From NCBI GenBank assembly GCA_946886065.1, contig CAMPHU010000039.1, positions 1 through 27,896 on the forward strand: a stretch of DNA of 27,896 nt. The letters are read 5' to 3'. Under the pieces are notes generated by a model. The model searched no databases. It saw only the letters and a list, made by a program, of their open reading frames with translations, and had not been told where the DNA came from. The first letter of the stretch is position 1. Every line of letters starts with the position of its first letter. Origin of the DNA: an uncultured Massilia sp. (GTDB taxonomy: Bacteria; Pseudomonadota; Gammaproteobacteria; Burkholderiales; Burkholderiaceae). Both the position numbers and the translations under genes were made by a program. Below are positions 1-6,844 of this stretch, one piece after another.

Positions 1-48
1 CGCGAGACCCCGCCGCAAGCCTGGCCTGCGACTGGCGCGCCATGCCAT
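1..48 (-). CDS. Possible start of a downstream gene, cut by the window edge
   Basis: The MarR stop codon (51-49, minus) is followed at once by an ATG at 48-46, and a second ATG in another frame lies at 43-41. Either could open the next minus-strand gene, giving about 15 residues beginning MAWRAS or MARQSQ. MarR genes are often followed by the transporter or enzyme they control, so translational coupling is plausible. Too little is present to recognise a family or choose between the frames. Confidence 0.25.
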   Translation of the reverse strand, partial: MAWRASRRPGLRRGLA

Positions 49-516
49 TCAGGCGCCGTCGTCCCGGCTTGCATCGCCGGATGGGTGCAGGCCGCTGTCG
101 ACTACCGCGCGCATGGTCGCCAGCAGCTGGACGCCCCGGTCTGCCCCGAACTGCTCGTCGAACCTGGCCTGGGCGCGGCGCCAGGCGGGAAGGATGGCTT
201 CGACCTTGTCGCGCCCCAGCGCCGTCAGCTCGATGACACGCTCGCGCCGGTCGTGCTCGCTGGCACGGACCTGCACCAGCTGTTCGCGCACCAGCGGCTG
301 CAGGTTGCGCGCCAGCGTGGTGCGGTCCATCACCATGGCCTTGGCCAGCTGGTTGACGTTGGCGGTGCCGCGCAGCAGCTTGGCCAGGATCGAGAACTGG
401 GTCACGCGCAGGCCGGTGCCGCTGAGCATCTGGTCATAGAAGGAGGTCAGGTAGCGCGAGGCCTGGCGCAGGGAAGAGCAATAGCAGGGCGTGTGGGCAA
501 GCTGTTCGATATTCAT
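49..516 (-). CDS. MarR family transcriptional regulator
   Basis: This 155-residue protein has the usual MarR length and layout. Helices at about residues 15-50 form part of the dimer interface. A winged helix-turn-helix follows at about 52-97, with a recognition helix near MDRTTLARNLQPL and a wing reading SEHDRRERVIELTALG, the classic MarR signature. A long C-terminal helix completes the dimer arm. It should be a dimeric cytoplasmic DNA-binding repressor, usually of an adjacent efflux or stress gene; here the only candidate target is the truncated frame that starts right after it. Residues 11 and 13 form a Cys-x-Cys near the N-terminus, which could be redox-active, though no function is shown. 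The start at 516 has no clear ribosome binding site. A TATACT sequence on the minus strand (561-556) could be its -10. The gene upstream, same strand, ends 84 bp away. Confidence 0.88.
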   Translation of the reverse strand: MNIEQLAHTPCYCSSLRQASRYLTSFYDQMLSGTGLRVTQFSILAKLLRGTANVNQLAKAMVMDRTTLARNLQPLVREQLVQVRASEHDRRERVIELTALGRDKVEAILPAWRRAQARFDEQFGADRGVQLLATMRAVVDSGLHPSGDASRDDGA

Positions 517-600
517 GGGGCATACATGCGGCAGCGGCGCGAAGGCGAAAAACGCAGTATAGCCTCGTGCGCGCGCAAGGGCCGTTCGGACGGCCGTGCT

Positions 601-3093
601 TTAGTGCGCCGCGCCCGCGTGCCGGCAGCGCAGCGCGTGCTGGCGCATCCAGCCCGGCAGTTCGTGGGCCGGCAGGGGCGGCGCCACATAGTAGCCCTGG
701 GCCTCGTCGCAGCCGGCGGCCAGCAGGGCGTCCCAGATCTCGCGCGTGGCCGCGCCTTCGGCCACCACCGACAGGCCCAGGTCGTGCGCCAGGTCGATGG
801 TGGCCTTGACGATGGCGCCGGCGCGGCGGTCGCGCAGCATGTTGGTGGTGAAGCCGTGGTCGATCTTGATCACGTCCACCGGCAGCATGGTGAGGTAATT
901 CAGCGAGGAATAACCCGTGCCGAAGTCGTCGATGAACAGCCGGAAGCCCATGCTGCTCAGGGCCTGGAGCTGGGCGATGGTGGTGTCCGGATCGACGATC
1001 AGGCTGCTCTCGGTGATTTCCAGGCCCAGCCAGCCGGGGTCGGCGTCCCATCCGGCCAGCAGGGCGCGCAGGTCGCCCGGCAGGGTGCCGCTGACCAGGT
1101 TGCGGGTGGAGAGGTTGACAGCGATCGGCAGCGCCAGGCCCTCCTGGCGCCAGGCGTGCGACTGGCGCACCGAGGCCTGCAGCATGGCGTTGGTGAGCGC
1201 GTGGATCAGTTCAGTGGATTCGATCAGGGGCACGAACTCGCCCGGCGGCACCATGCCCAGCTGCGGATGGTGCCAGCGCGCCAGCGCTTCGACGCCGATC
1301 ACCTCGCCGGTGGCCATCGCCACCTTGGGCTGGCAATACAGCTCGATCTGGCCTTCGGCGACCGCGTTGCGGAACTGCCCGAGCAGGGCCAGACGCTGCG
1401 GGTCGTAGGGGTCCTGGGCGGCGTCGTACATCATGGTCTTGCGTCCGTTCTGCCTGGCCTGGTGCACCGCCACGTCGGCCTTGCGCAGCAGGTCGGTCGG
1501 GTTGCGCGCGTGCCCCGGGGCCAGCGCGATGCCGGTCTGGGCGCTGATCTCGTAGCGCACGCCGGCGATCAGGAAGGTGGTGTCGAACACGCGCGCGATG
1601 GTCTCGGCCACGGCGCCCGCGTTATAGGCGCGCACGCCGCGCAGCACGGCGATGAACTGGGCGTTGCCGGTGCGCGCCAGGTGCACGTCCTCCCCCAGTT
1701 CGGTCTTGAGGCGGCGCGCCACGTCGCGCAGCAGGTCGTCGCCGTTCAGGTGGCCGAGGGTGAGGTTGATCTCGCGGAAGCGCGCCAGCGCCACCGTGAG
1801 CACGGCCACCGGCTCTTCCAGCCCGCGGCTTTCGCAGAAGGCGGTGTCCAGGTAGCGGCACATCGCCACCCGGTTCGGCAGCCCGGTGAGCTCGTCGCAA
1901 AAGGCGAGGCGCTCGATTTCCTGCTCGGCGCGGGTGATGTCGGTGACGTCGCGGATGATACCGACGATGCGCACCGGCTGGCCGTCCTCGTCGCGCACCA
2001 CGTCGGCCTGCGAATGCACGTAGCGCACTTCATGGTCGCCCTCCACGATGCGGTAGCGGTGATCGTAGCGCTGGCCCGGCGTGTTCAGGGTATGCTCGCG
2101 CGCCGCCGCCACGCCGGCCACGTCCTCGGGATGGATGCGCCGGAACAGCTGGTCGAGCGTGAACGGCCCGCCGCTGCCGTTGCGCTGCGGGTCGATGCGG
2201 AAGATGCGGTAGGTCTCGGCCGAGGTGGTTTCGATCAGCCCGGTGCGCAGGTCGGCGGCCCAGGTGCCGATGTGGGCGATTTCCTGCGCGTGCTGGAGGT
2301 CGGACTCGGTCTGCAGCAGCTGGTCGCGCAGGCGGCGTTCCTCGGTGATGTCGACGGTGGCGCACGCGAACCAGTCGGGCGAGCCGTGGTCGCCGCTGAT
2401 GCGCCGGCCGCTGGCGCGCAGCACGTGCTCGCTGCCGTCCGGCCAGCTCAGGTGCAGGCTGGTGTCGAAGGGCTGGCCGTCCAGGATGCAGCGCTCGATG
2501 GCCAGCGCGAAGGCGGGCCGCTCGTCCGCGTGCACCGGCGCCAGCAGGCGTTCCATCGAGGGCATCACGCTGGCCGGCTCCAGGCCCAGGTTCTTGAACT
2601 GCTGGACCGACCAGGTGAGGCGGGCGGTGGTCAGGTTCATGGTGCAGCAGCCCAGGCCGGTCACTTCCTGCGACACCATCAGGACCTCCTGCAGATGCGC
2701 CAGCCTGGCTTCGGCTTCCGCGGTTTCGGAATGGTCCTGCATGGCCAGCAGCACCGGCGCCGGCTCGTCGCAGTTGAGCCGGTAGCACTGCAGCTTGCAG
2801 TGCAGGCAGGCGCCGTCCTTGCCGATGTGGGCCAGGGCCGGCAGCTGGGCTTCGCCGTCGCGCGCCGCGGCCGCCACCGCTGCGCGCACCCGGGCGTGGT
2901 CGTCGGGTTCGAACAGGTCCAGCAACTCGGTGCCCGCCCATTCGCCGGGACCGTAGCCGTAGGTCGCGCTGGCGCAGGTATTGGCGCCGAGCACGCGCAA
3001 GCTCGCGCTGTCGCACACCACGAGGGGCGCGGGAGCGCGCTCGAACGCAATGCGGCACCAGTCGCTGTCGATGGCGTGGAACCCGGGTTCCAT
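601..3093 (-). CDS. PAS-PAS-PAS-GGDEF(degenerate)-EAL protein, probable c-di-GMP phosphodiesterase
   Basis: This 830-residue protein has three PAS-like sensory segments (about 12-125, 145-255 and 268-388; the third ends in the IVGIIRDVTDITRAE linker typical of PAS-PAC), then a GGDEF-like domain (about 392-555) and an EAL domain (about 570-818). The EAL domain looks active: EALARW (602-607), ITES (693-696), DDFGTGYSS (722-730), the Lys in VIKID (743) and VVAEG (776-780) are all present. The GGDEF site is not: its signature reads GNAQF (476-480) and the upstream metal-binding segment reads VALARF (434-439), where active enzymes have Asp residues. The inferred activity is c-di-GMP hydrolysis, with the GGDEF domain at most binding GTP to regulate the EAL domain. 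No membrane segment is visible, so it is probably cytoplasmic. A GGAGG-like site lies just upstream of the ATG. The gene is divergent from the LysR gene, 218 bp away. Confidence 0.93.
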   Translation of the reverse strand: MEPGFHAIDSDWCRIAFERAPAPLVVCDSASLRVLGANTCASATYGYGPGEWAGTELLDLFEPDDHARVRAAVAAAARDGEAQLPALAHIGKDGACLHCKLQCYRLNCDEPAPVLLAMQDHSETAEAEARLAHLQEVLMVSQEVTGLGCCTMNLTTARLTWSVQQFKNLGLEPASVMPSMERLLAPVHADERPAFALAIERCILDGQPFDTSLHLSWPDGSEHVLRASGRRISGDHGSPDWFACATVDITEERRLRDQLLQTESDLQHAQEIAHIGTWAADLRTGLIETTSAETYRIFRIDPQRNGSGGPFTLDQLFRRIHPEDVAGVAAAREHTLNTPGQRYDHRYRIVEGDHEVRYVHSQADVVRDEDGQPVRIVGIIRDVTDITRAEQEIERLAFCDELTGLPNRVAMCRYLDTAFCESRGLEEPVAVLTVALARFREINLTLGHLNGDDLLRDVARRLKTELGEDVHLARTGNAQFIAVLRGVRAYNAGAVAETIARVFDTTFLIAGVRYEISAQTGIALAPGHARNPTDLLRKADVAVHQARQNGRKTMMYDAAQDPYDPQRLALLGQFRNAVAEGQIELYCQPKVAMATGEVIGVEALARWHHPQLGMVPPGEFVPLIESTELIHALTNAMLQASVRQSHAWRQEGLALPIAVNLSTRNLVSGTLPGDLRALLAGWDADPGWLGLEITESSLIVDPDTTIAQLQALSSMGFRLFIDDFGTGYSSLNYLTMLPVDVIKIDHGFTTNMLRDRRAGAIVKATIDLAHDLGLSVVAEGAATREIWDALLAAGCDEAQGYYVAPPLPAHELPGWMRQHALRCRHAGAAH

Positions 3094-3311
3094 GGCGGGC
3101 CTCCGTTCTTCCTTTTATGCAGATAGGGTAGGAATTGCTGAACTGATAAGAATAATATGAGCCCTCCGCGCGCCGGAGTCCAGTGATTTCGCGCGATTTT
3201 CAAACCCGGCTTCCATAATTTGTATATGCACGGCGCATGCAAGCAGGGCGGAAGCGCGCTTGCGGCGGCAGGCGCGCGCTGGCATGATTCAAACTATTTG
3301 AACTATTCCCC
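3094..3311. other. Divergent intergenic region between the EAL-protein gene and the LysR gene
   Basis: These 218 bp hold both promoters and no gene. They are locally A+T-rich compared with the surroundings. The ribosome binding site of the minus-strand gene lies near 3098-3115. A lone TTCAAA half-site (3199-3204) resembles the palindrome at 3288-3302. No confident -35/-10 pair could be assigned. Confidence 0.6.
3288..3302. promoter_or_regulatory. LysR-type operator candidate upstream of the LysR gene
   Basis: TTCAAA-CTA-TTTGAA is a perfect 6-bp inverted repeat with a 3-bp centre, and it contains the T-N11-A form typical of LysR-type binding sites. It ends 9 bp before the LysR start codon, where bound protein could block transcription or translation initiation. 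The same motif recurs at the other end of the gene. Autoregulation is inferred. Confidence 0.6.
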
Positions 3312-4271
3312 ATGACCAGCGCCCGCGACGCCCTCACTCCCGCCTCCCTGGCCATGCTCGAAGCGATCGCCGAGCATGGCAGCTTCGCCGCGGCCGCGCG
3401 CGCGCTCGGCATGGTGCCGTCCGCGCTGACCTACCGCGTGCGCGTGGTCGAGGAAGCCCTCGACGCGCTGCTGTTCGACCGCAGCTCGCGCCGCGCGCGC
3501 CTCACCGAAGCCGGCGCCGAGCTGCTGCGCGAGGGCGCGCGCCTGCTCGACGAGGTCGACGCCATCGCCAACCGGGTCAAGCGCGTCGCCACCGGCTGGG
3601 AATCGCATTTCAGCATCGCGGTCGACAGCGTGATCGACCGCGCCACCATGATGGAGCTGTGCGCCGCCTTCTTCGCCCTGGAGTCGCCGACACGCCTGAA
3701 ACTGCGCGCCGAAACCCTGTCCGGCACCCTGGACGCGGTGCTGAGCGGCCAGGCCGACCTGGCCCTCGGCGTCGCGCTAGACACCCGCAACCGGGTCGGC
3801 CTGCAGCGCGAGGCCATGGGCACGATGGAATTCGTGTTCGCTGTCAGCCCCTCGCATCCGCTGGCGTCCATGCCGGAACCGCTGAGCGAGGATATGGTGC
3901 GCGCCCACCGCGCCGGAATCGGCCAGCACCACGGCGCGCGCGGCGGCGGCTTGAACGTCGGCCTGCTGGCCGGGCAGGAAGTGTTCACCGTGACCGAGCT
4001 GCGCGCCAAGGTCGACGCCCAGCTGCGCGGCCTGGGCGTGGGCTACCTGCCGCTGCCGGTGGCGCGTCCCTATCTCGACAGCGGCGCCCTGGTCGCGCGG
4101 CGCCTGGACCGGCCGGAGCACCGGCTGAGCTTCTATTGCGTGTGGCGCAGCGACAGGGCCGGACGGGGCAAGGCCTTGCAGTGGTGGCTGGAGCAGGTGC
4201 GCAGTCCCGTCACCCGCGCCGCGCTGCTGGGCGAACGGGCAGCGCCGGCCAGGAAGCGTTCGTTCAAATAA
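3312..4271 (+). CDS. LysR family transcriptional regulator
   Basis: This 319-residue protein has standard LysR-type architecture. The N-terminal winged helix-turn-helix (about 13-72) includes EHGSFAAAARALG and PSALTYRVRVVEEAL, and ends in LFDRSSRRARLTEAG. A periplasmic-binding-protein-like effector domain (about 95-300) follows. It should act as a cytoplasmic tetramer binding T-N11-A palindromes. Two such palindromes with identical arms flank the gene: one just before its start and one across its stop codon, upstream of yceI. That makes yceI the likely target, along with its own promoter. The start was chosen because the LysR domain begins about 10 residues in, although no Shine-Dalgarno sequence is seen. 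The effector cannot be told from sequence. Confidence 0.93.
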   Translation: MTSARDALTPASLAMLEAIAEHGSFAAAARALGMVPSALTYRVRVVEEALDALLFDRSSRRARLTEAGAELLREGARLLDEVDAIANRVKRVATGWESHFSIAVDSVIDRATMMELCAAFFALESPTRLKLRAETLSGTLDAVLSGQADLALGVALDTRNRVGLQREAMGTMEFVFAVSPSHPLASMPEPLSEDMVRAHRAGIGQHHGARGGGLNVGLLAGQEVFTVTELRAKVDAQLRGLGVGYLPLPVARPYLDSGALVARRLDRPEHRLSFYCVWRSDRAGRGKALQWWLEQVRSPVTRAALLGERAAPARKRSFK

Positions 4272-4279
4272 TTTGAACG
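4261..4279. promoter_or_regulatory. LysR-type operator candidate upstream of yceI, overlapping the LysR stop codon
   Basis: CGTTCAAA-TAA-TTTGAACG is a perfect 8-bp inverted repeat with a 3-bp centre. The central TAA is the LysR stop codon. The inner 15 bp (4263-4277) have the same arms as 3288-3302. Its centre is about 64 bp before the start point expected from a CATAAT -10-like sequence at 4322-4327, the usual distance for a LysR activation site. It could also act as a hairpin in the transcript. Confidence 0.6.
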
Positions 4280-4396
4280 TGGTTGCCGGATCCCTTGTGC
4301 GAACACTCAGCCGTAACGACGCATAATCATGGTTTCCAGCGTCGCCGGCCGTGTTGCGGCAAGGTGACGCGACCTGTCAACGAATGGAGTCACTGC

Positions 4397-4963
4397 ATGA
4401 AGAAACTGTTTGCCTTCCTGGTCGCCGCCGGCGTGTCCCTGGGCGCCGCCGCCGCTCCCGAAACCTATGTGATCGACAACACCCACACCTTCCCGCGCTT
4501 CGAGTACAGCCACTTCGGCTACTCGACCCAGGTGAGCCGCTTCGACAAGACCAGCGGCAAGATCGTGCTGGACCGCGCCGCCAAGTCCGGCTCGGTGGAC
4601 GTGGTGATCGATGCGACCAGCGTCAACACCGGCTTCCCGGTGTTCAACAGCCACCTGCAGGGCGAGGACTTCTTCGACACCAAGAAGTACCCGACCATCA
4701 CCTTCAAGTCGGACAAGCTGAACTTCGAGGGCGACAGGCTGGCCTCGGTCGACGGCAAGCTGAGCATCAAGGGCGTGACCAAGCCGGTGCGCCTGGAAGT
4801 CACGTCCTTCCACTGCATGCCGCACCCGATGCTCAAGAAGGACGCCTGCGGCGCCAACGCGGTCACCAAGATCAAGCGCAGCGAGTTCAACGCCGGCAAA
4901 TACGCGCCCTACGTCGGCGACGAAGTGACCCTGAGCATTCCGGTCGAAGCGGTCAAGGAATAA
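4397..4963 (+). CDS. YceI family periplasmic protein
   Basis: This 188-residue secreted protein has a signal peptide in residues 1-20 (MKKL, then a hydrophobic core ending in AAA). The mature part begins PETYVIDNTHTFPRFEY, the standard opening of the YceI lipocalin-like beta-barrel. Other family hallmarks are SRFDKTSGKI, the FFDTKKYPTITFKS segment, and SIKGVTKPVRLEV. YceI proteins bind polyprenyl or quinone-like lipids in a beta-barrel and are linked to stress or acid responses; the ligand here is unknown. Two cysteines (in FHCMP and DACGA) could form a disulfide. The ATG at 4397 is preferred to an in-frame start at 4283 because only it gives a signal peptide. The 3' end overlaps the convergent MAPEG gene by 11 bp. 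Confidence 0.92.
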   Translation: MKKLFAFLVAAGVSLGAAAAPETYVIDNTHTFPRFEYSHFGYSTQVSRFDKTSGKIVLDRAAKSGSVDVVIDATSVNTGFPVFNSHLQGEDFFDTKKYPTITFKSDKLNFEGDRLASVDGKLSIKGVTKPVRLEVTSFHCMPHPMLKKDACGANAVTKIKRSEFNAGKYAPYVGDEVTLSIPVEAVKE

Positions 4964-5348
4964 GGATCGCCGCCAGCACCATCGCCAGTCCCACGACGGA
5001 CACCGTCCACACCAGGGTGCGCACGACCGGCACCCCGGCCGCGTACAGCGGCACGTAGACGATCCGGCCCACGAGGTAGAGCCAGCTTCCCCACAGCGTG
5101 AGCTCGCCGAGACGATCCGCCGCGTGGGCCGCCAGCACCGCCGCCGCGAACAGCGGCAGGGTTTCGAACAGGTTGCCCTGGGCCCGCTGCAGGCGGGCCG
5201 TGACCGGCCGCGGCGGCGGCGCCTCGCCGTCGCGCGCGCCCACGTTGTAGGCCGCACCCGTCTCCTGGGTGCGCAGCAGGGCCGGCAGCAGGATCTGGAC
5301 CAGGGCCAGCACCAGCGTCCATCCAAGTATCGTCAGTTCGGTCTTCAT
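4953..5348 (-). CDS. MAPEG family membrane protein
   Basis: This 131-residue integral membrane protein has four predicted transmembrane segments (about 5-25, 58-78, 82-100 and 107-130), the size and topology of bacterial MAPEG proteins. The family signature is visible after the first helix: a polar loop with YNVGARD, then RLQRAQGNLFETLPLFAAAVL, which matches the conserved RxxRAxxNxxEtlp motif. MAPEG proteins include glutathione-dependent transferases; the bacterial members of this type mostly have no assigned substrate. A GGGAGGG ribosome binding site precedes the ATG. The gene is convergent with yceI, and its stop lies inside the yceI coding sequence. The downstream neighbour on the same strand order is 108 bp away. 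Confidence 0.88.
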   Translation of the reverse strand: MKTELTILGWTLVLALVQILLPALLRTQETGAAYNVGARDGEAPPPRPVTARLQRAQGNLFETLPLFAAAVLAAHAADRLGELTLWGSWLYLVGRIVYVPLYAAGVPVVRTLVWTVSVVGLAMVLAAILIP

Positions 5349-5456
5349 CCGTTTCCCTCCCCGGAAGCTCGTCAGGACAGCATCGCTGCCCTGCGATCAT
5401 ACGCGTGCCCCGCTCGATGCGGCATTCCGTCTCAAGTAAGAGAAAGTCGGCCGGTC

Positions 5457-6677
5457 CTAGCCGGCATCCAGGCCCAGCAGGTCGGCGCGCGGCCGCCCCC
5501 AGCCGGGCACGGGCCTGGGACAGGGCTGGCCTTCCAGCCGGGCATAGGGCAGGGTGGAAAAATTCGGCTGGTCCGGGGCGCCGAAGCGCAGGTCCGTGGC
5601 GCTGCCGCCGGCCAGCGAAGGCACGCGTGCGAAGCGGGTCCAGGCATCGACATGGCAGTTGTTGCGCTGGAGGGCGCGGAATGCGGCCAGGCCGCCCGTT
5701 TGTTCCATCCGCCAGGCGAGTGCCGTGGCCCGGCTGCCCGGTTGGCCGCCGAAGCGCGCCGGGCAGCGCGACACCGGATTCAGTCCGGGAGCCAGGCTGA
5801 GCACGCCGACCCGCACCGTATAGCTGCCCGCACGCGCATCGTCGCTGACCGTGGAGAAGGCCCAGCACAGCGGATTCGACGGGAAGGCCGAAAGCGGCAG
5901 GTCGAGCACGCGGCCGCCGGGATCGCGCTGCGCCAGTTCGGCCCGGATCTGCGTCCTCGCCAGGTGCGCGGCCAGCGCCTGCACGCCGATGAAGCCGATG
6001 CAAGCCAGCACCGCCGTCACCAGGGCCGCGGCGCCGCCGCGCCGTGCGGCCAGCATGACGGCGCCCGCGATACCGGCCAGCAGGACCAAGGACCCCCACT
6101 GCAGGAAGCCCATCCAGGCGAAGGCGCCGAAGGCCGCCGCCAGCAGAAGCAGGGGCGGCCAGCGTCCGCGGCGCGTCGCCACCATCGCCATCGCCGTTCC
6201 GAAGGCGGTCCAGAACGCCGGTTCGACGATGAAGACCAGGTCGCCGTACAGCCAGCGCGCATCGAAGGGATGGAAAGGGTGGACGCCATACACGTTGAGT
6301 GCGTCGAAAGCCATGTGCAGCCCAACGCCCAGGAGGCCGGCCGCGGCCAGCCCGCGCCCCGCCGGGCGGCTTTCGCGCATCAGGCGCCGGACGCGGGGCC
6401 AGAACAGCCACATCAGGCCGAGCAGCAGCGCCACCTGGGGCAGGCCCCACAGCAGGGTATGCGTGTGGCCGCGGTGATGCATCAGGTAGCCCAGCGGCGG
6501 CGCCAGGAGCGGGGTGAGCACCAGGTCCAGGTCGGGAAAATTGCTGGCGATCAGACCGGTGGCGAGCAGGGCGCGGCGCCGGGTGCGGCCGCGCATGGGA
6601 TCGGGTTCGGCCGGCAGCGCACGCTCGACCAGTTCGCCGAGCGCCAGGCCGACCAGGGAATGGGTGAGGTTATCCAT
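5457..6677 (-). CDS. Membrane-bound metal-dependent hydrolase, YdjM/DUF457-like
   Basis: This 406-residue protein starts MDNLTHSLVGLALGELVERA, the usual opening of the YdjM-like (LexA-binding, inner-membrane-associated) hydrolase group. Probable metal ligands are His6, the NFPDLD segment (46-51), the cluster HHRGHTHT (67-74), and the HMAFDALNVYGVHPFHPFD region near residue 120. The N-terminal half holds several hydrophobic helices, and more follow up to about residue 240. The C-terminal third (about 260-406) is soluble-like and less conserved. It is expected in the inner membrane, with unknown substrate. The start is chosen on the conserved N-terminus; the ribosome binding site is weak. It is divergent from the chemoreceptor gene, so it shares the 6678-6844 region with an FNR box. 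Confidence 0.85.
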   Translation of the reverse strand: MDNLTHSLVGLALGELVERALPAEPDPMRGRTRRRALLATGLIASNFPDLDLVLTPLLAPPLGYLMHHRGHTHTLLWGLPQVALLLGLMWLFWPRVRRLMRESRPAGRGLAAAGLLGVGLHMAFDALNVYGVHPFHPFDARWLYGDLVFIVEPAFWTAFGTAMAMVATRRGRWPPLLLLAAAFGAFAWMGFLQWGSLVLLAGIAGAVMLAARRGGAAALVTAVLACIGFIGVQALAAHLARTQIRAELAQRDPGGRVLDLPLSAFPSNPLCWAFSTVSDDARAGSYTVRVGVLSLAPGLNPVSRCPARFGGQPGSRATALAWRMEQTGGLAAFRALQRNNCHVDAWTRFARVPSLAGGSATDLRFGAPDQPNFSTLPYARLEGQPCPRPVPGWGRPRADLLGLDAG

Positions 6678-6757
6678 CCCGAAAGCTTACACTGAAAGCA
6701 AGATTTCTTCGTTGGAAAGCATTTTCTTGTGCCTACCTCCTGGCTTGTCTGGGCTTT

Positions 6758-6771
6758 TTGATCTAGGTCAA
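6758..6771 (+). promoter_or_regulatory. FNR/Anr box of the chemoreceptor-hemN promoter
   Basis: TTGATCTAGGTCAA matches the FNR consensus TTGAT-N4-ATCAA at nine of ten defined positions. Its centre (6764.5) is 29.5 bp before the first base of a TAGAAT -10 element at 6794-6799, which puts the centre at about -41.5 from a start near 6806. That is the class II FNR activation position. An FNR protein with the matching recognition residues is encoded at 26570-27346. Confidence 0.82.
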
Positions 6772-6793
6772 AAATTTTGTGAATGCCGCTCAG

Positions 6794-6799
6794 TAGAAT
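6794..6799 (+). promoter_or_regulatory. -10 element of the FNR-dependent chemoreceptor promoter
   Basis: TAGAAT matches five of six bases of the sigma-70 -10 consensus and has exact class II spacing from the FNR box. The predicted transcript start is near 6806, giving a leader of about 39 nt to the GTG start at 6845. Confidence 0.65.
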
Positions 6800-6844
6800 G
6801 CAAAGACTGGAATTTTGCCATTCAGCAACACAAGGAGAAGTGTC

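Noticed and set aside
556..561. TATACT on the minus strand as a MarR promoter
   Set aside because: It is a good -10 match, but no -35 is found at a workable distance, so it is mentioned only within the MarR entry.
580..595. GGCCGT-TCGG-ACGGCC hairpin just after the EAL-protein gene as a terminator
   Set aside because: Only 6 bp of stem and no U-run on either strand. It may be chance in GC-rich DNA.
85..3126. A 1013-codon open frame on the + strand opposite MarR and the EAL-protein gene
   Set aside because: It is the antisense reading of recognisable genes. Its sequence is rich in His, Gln, Arg, Gly and Val, as expected for the complement of GC-rich coding DNA, with no domain seen.
6815..6844. 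ATG at 6815 as the start of the chemoreceptor
   Set aside because: No ribosome binding site, only about 9 nt after the predicted transcript start. The GTG at 6845 has AAGGAGAAG and yields the Aer-type N-terminus (RNKQPVT).
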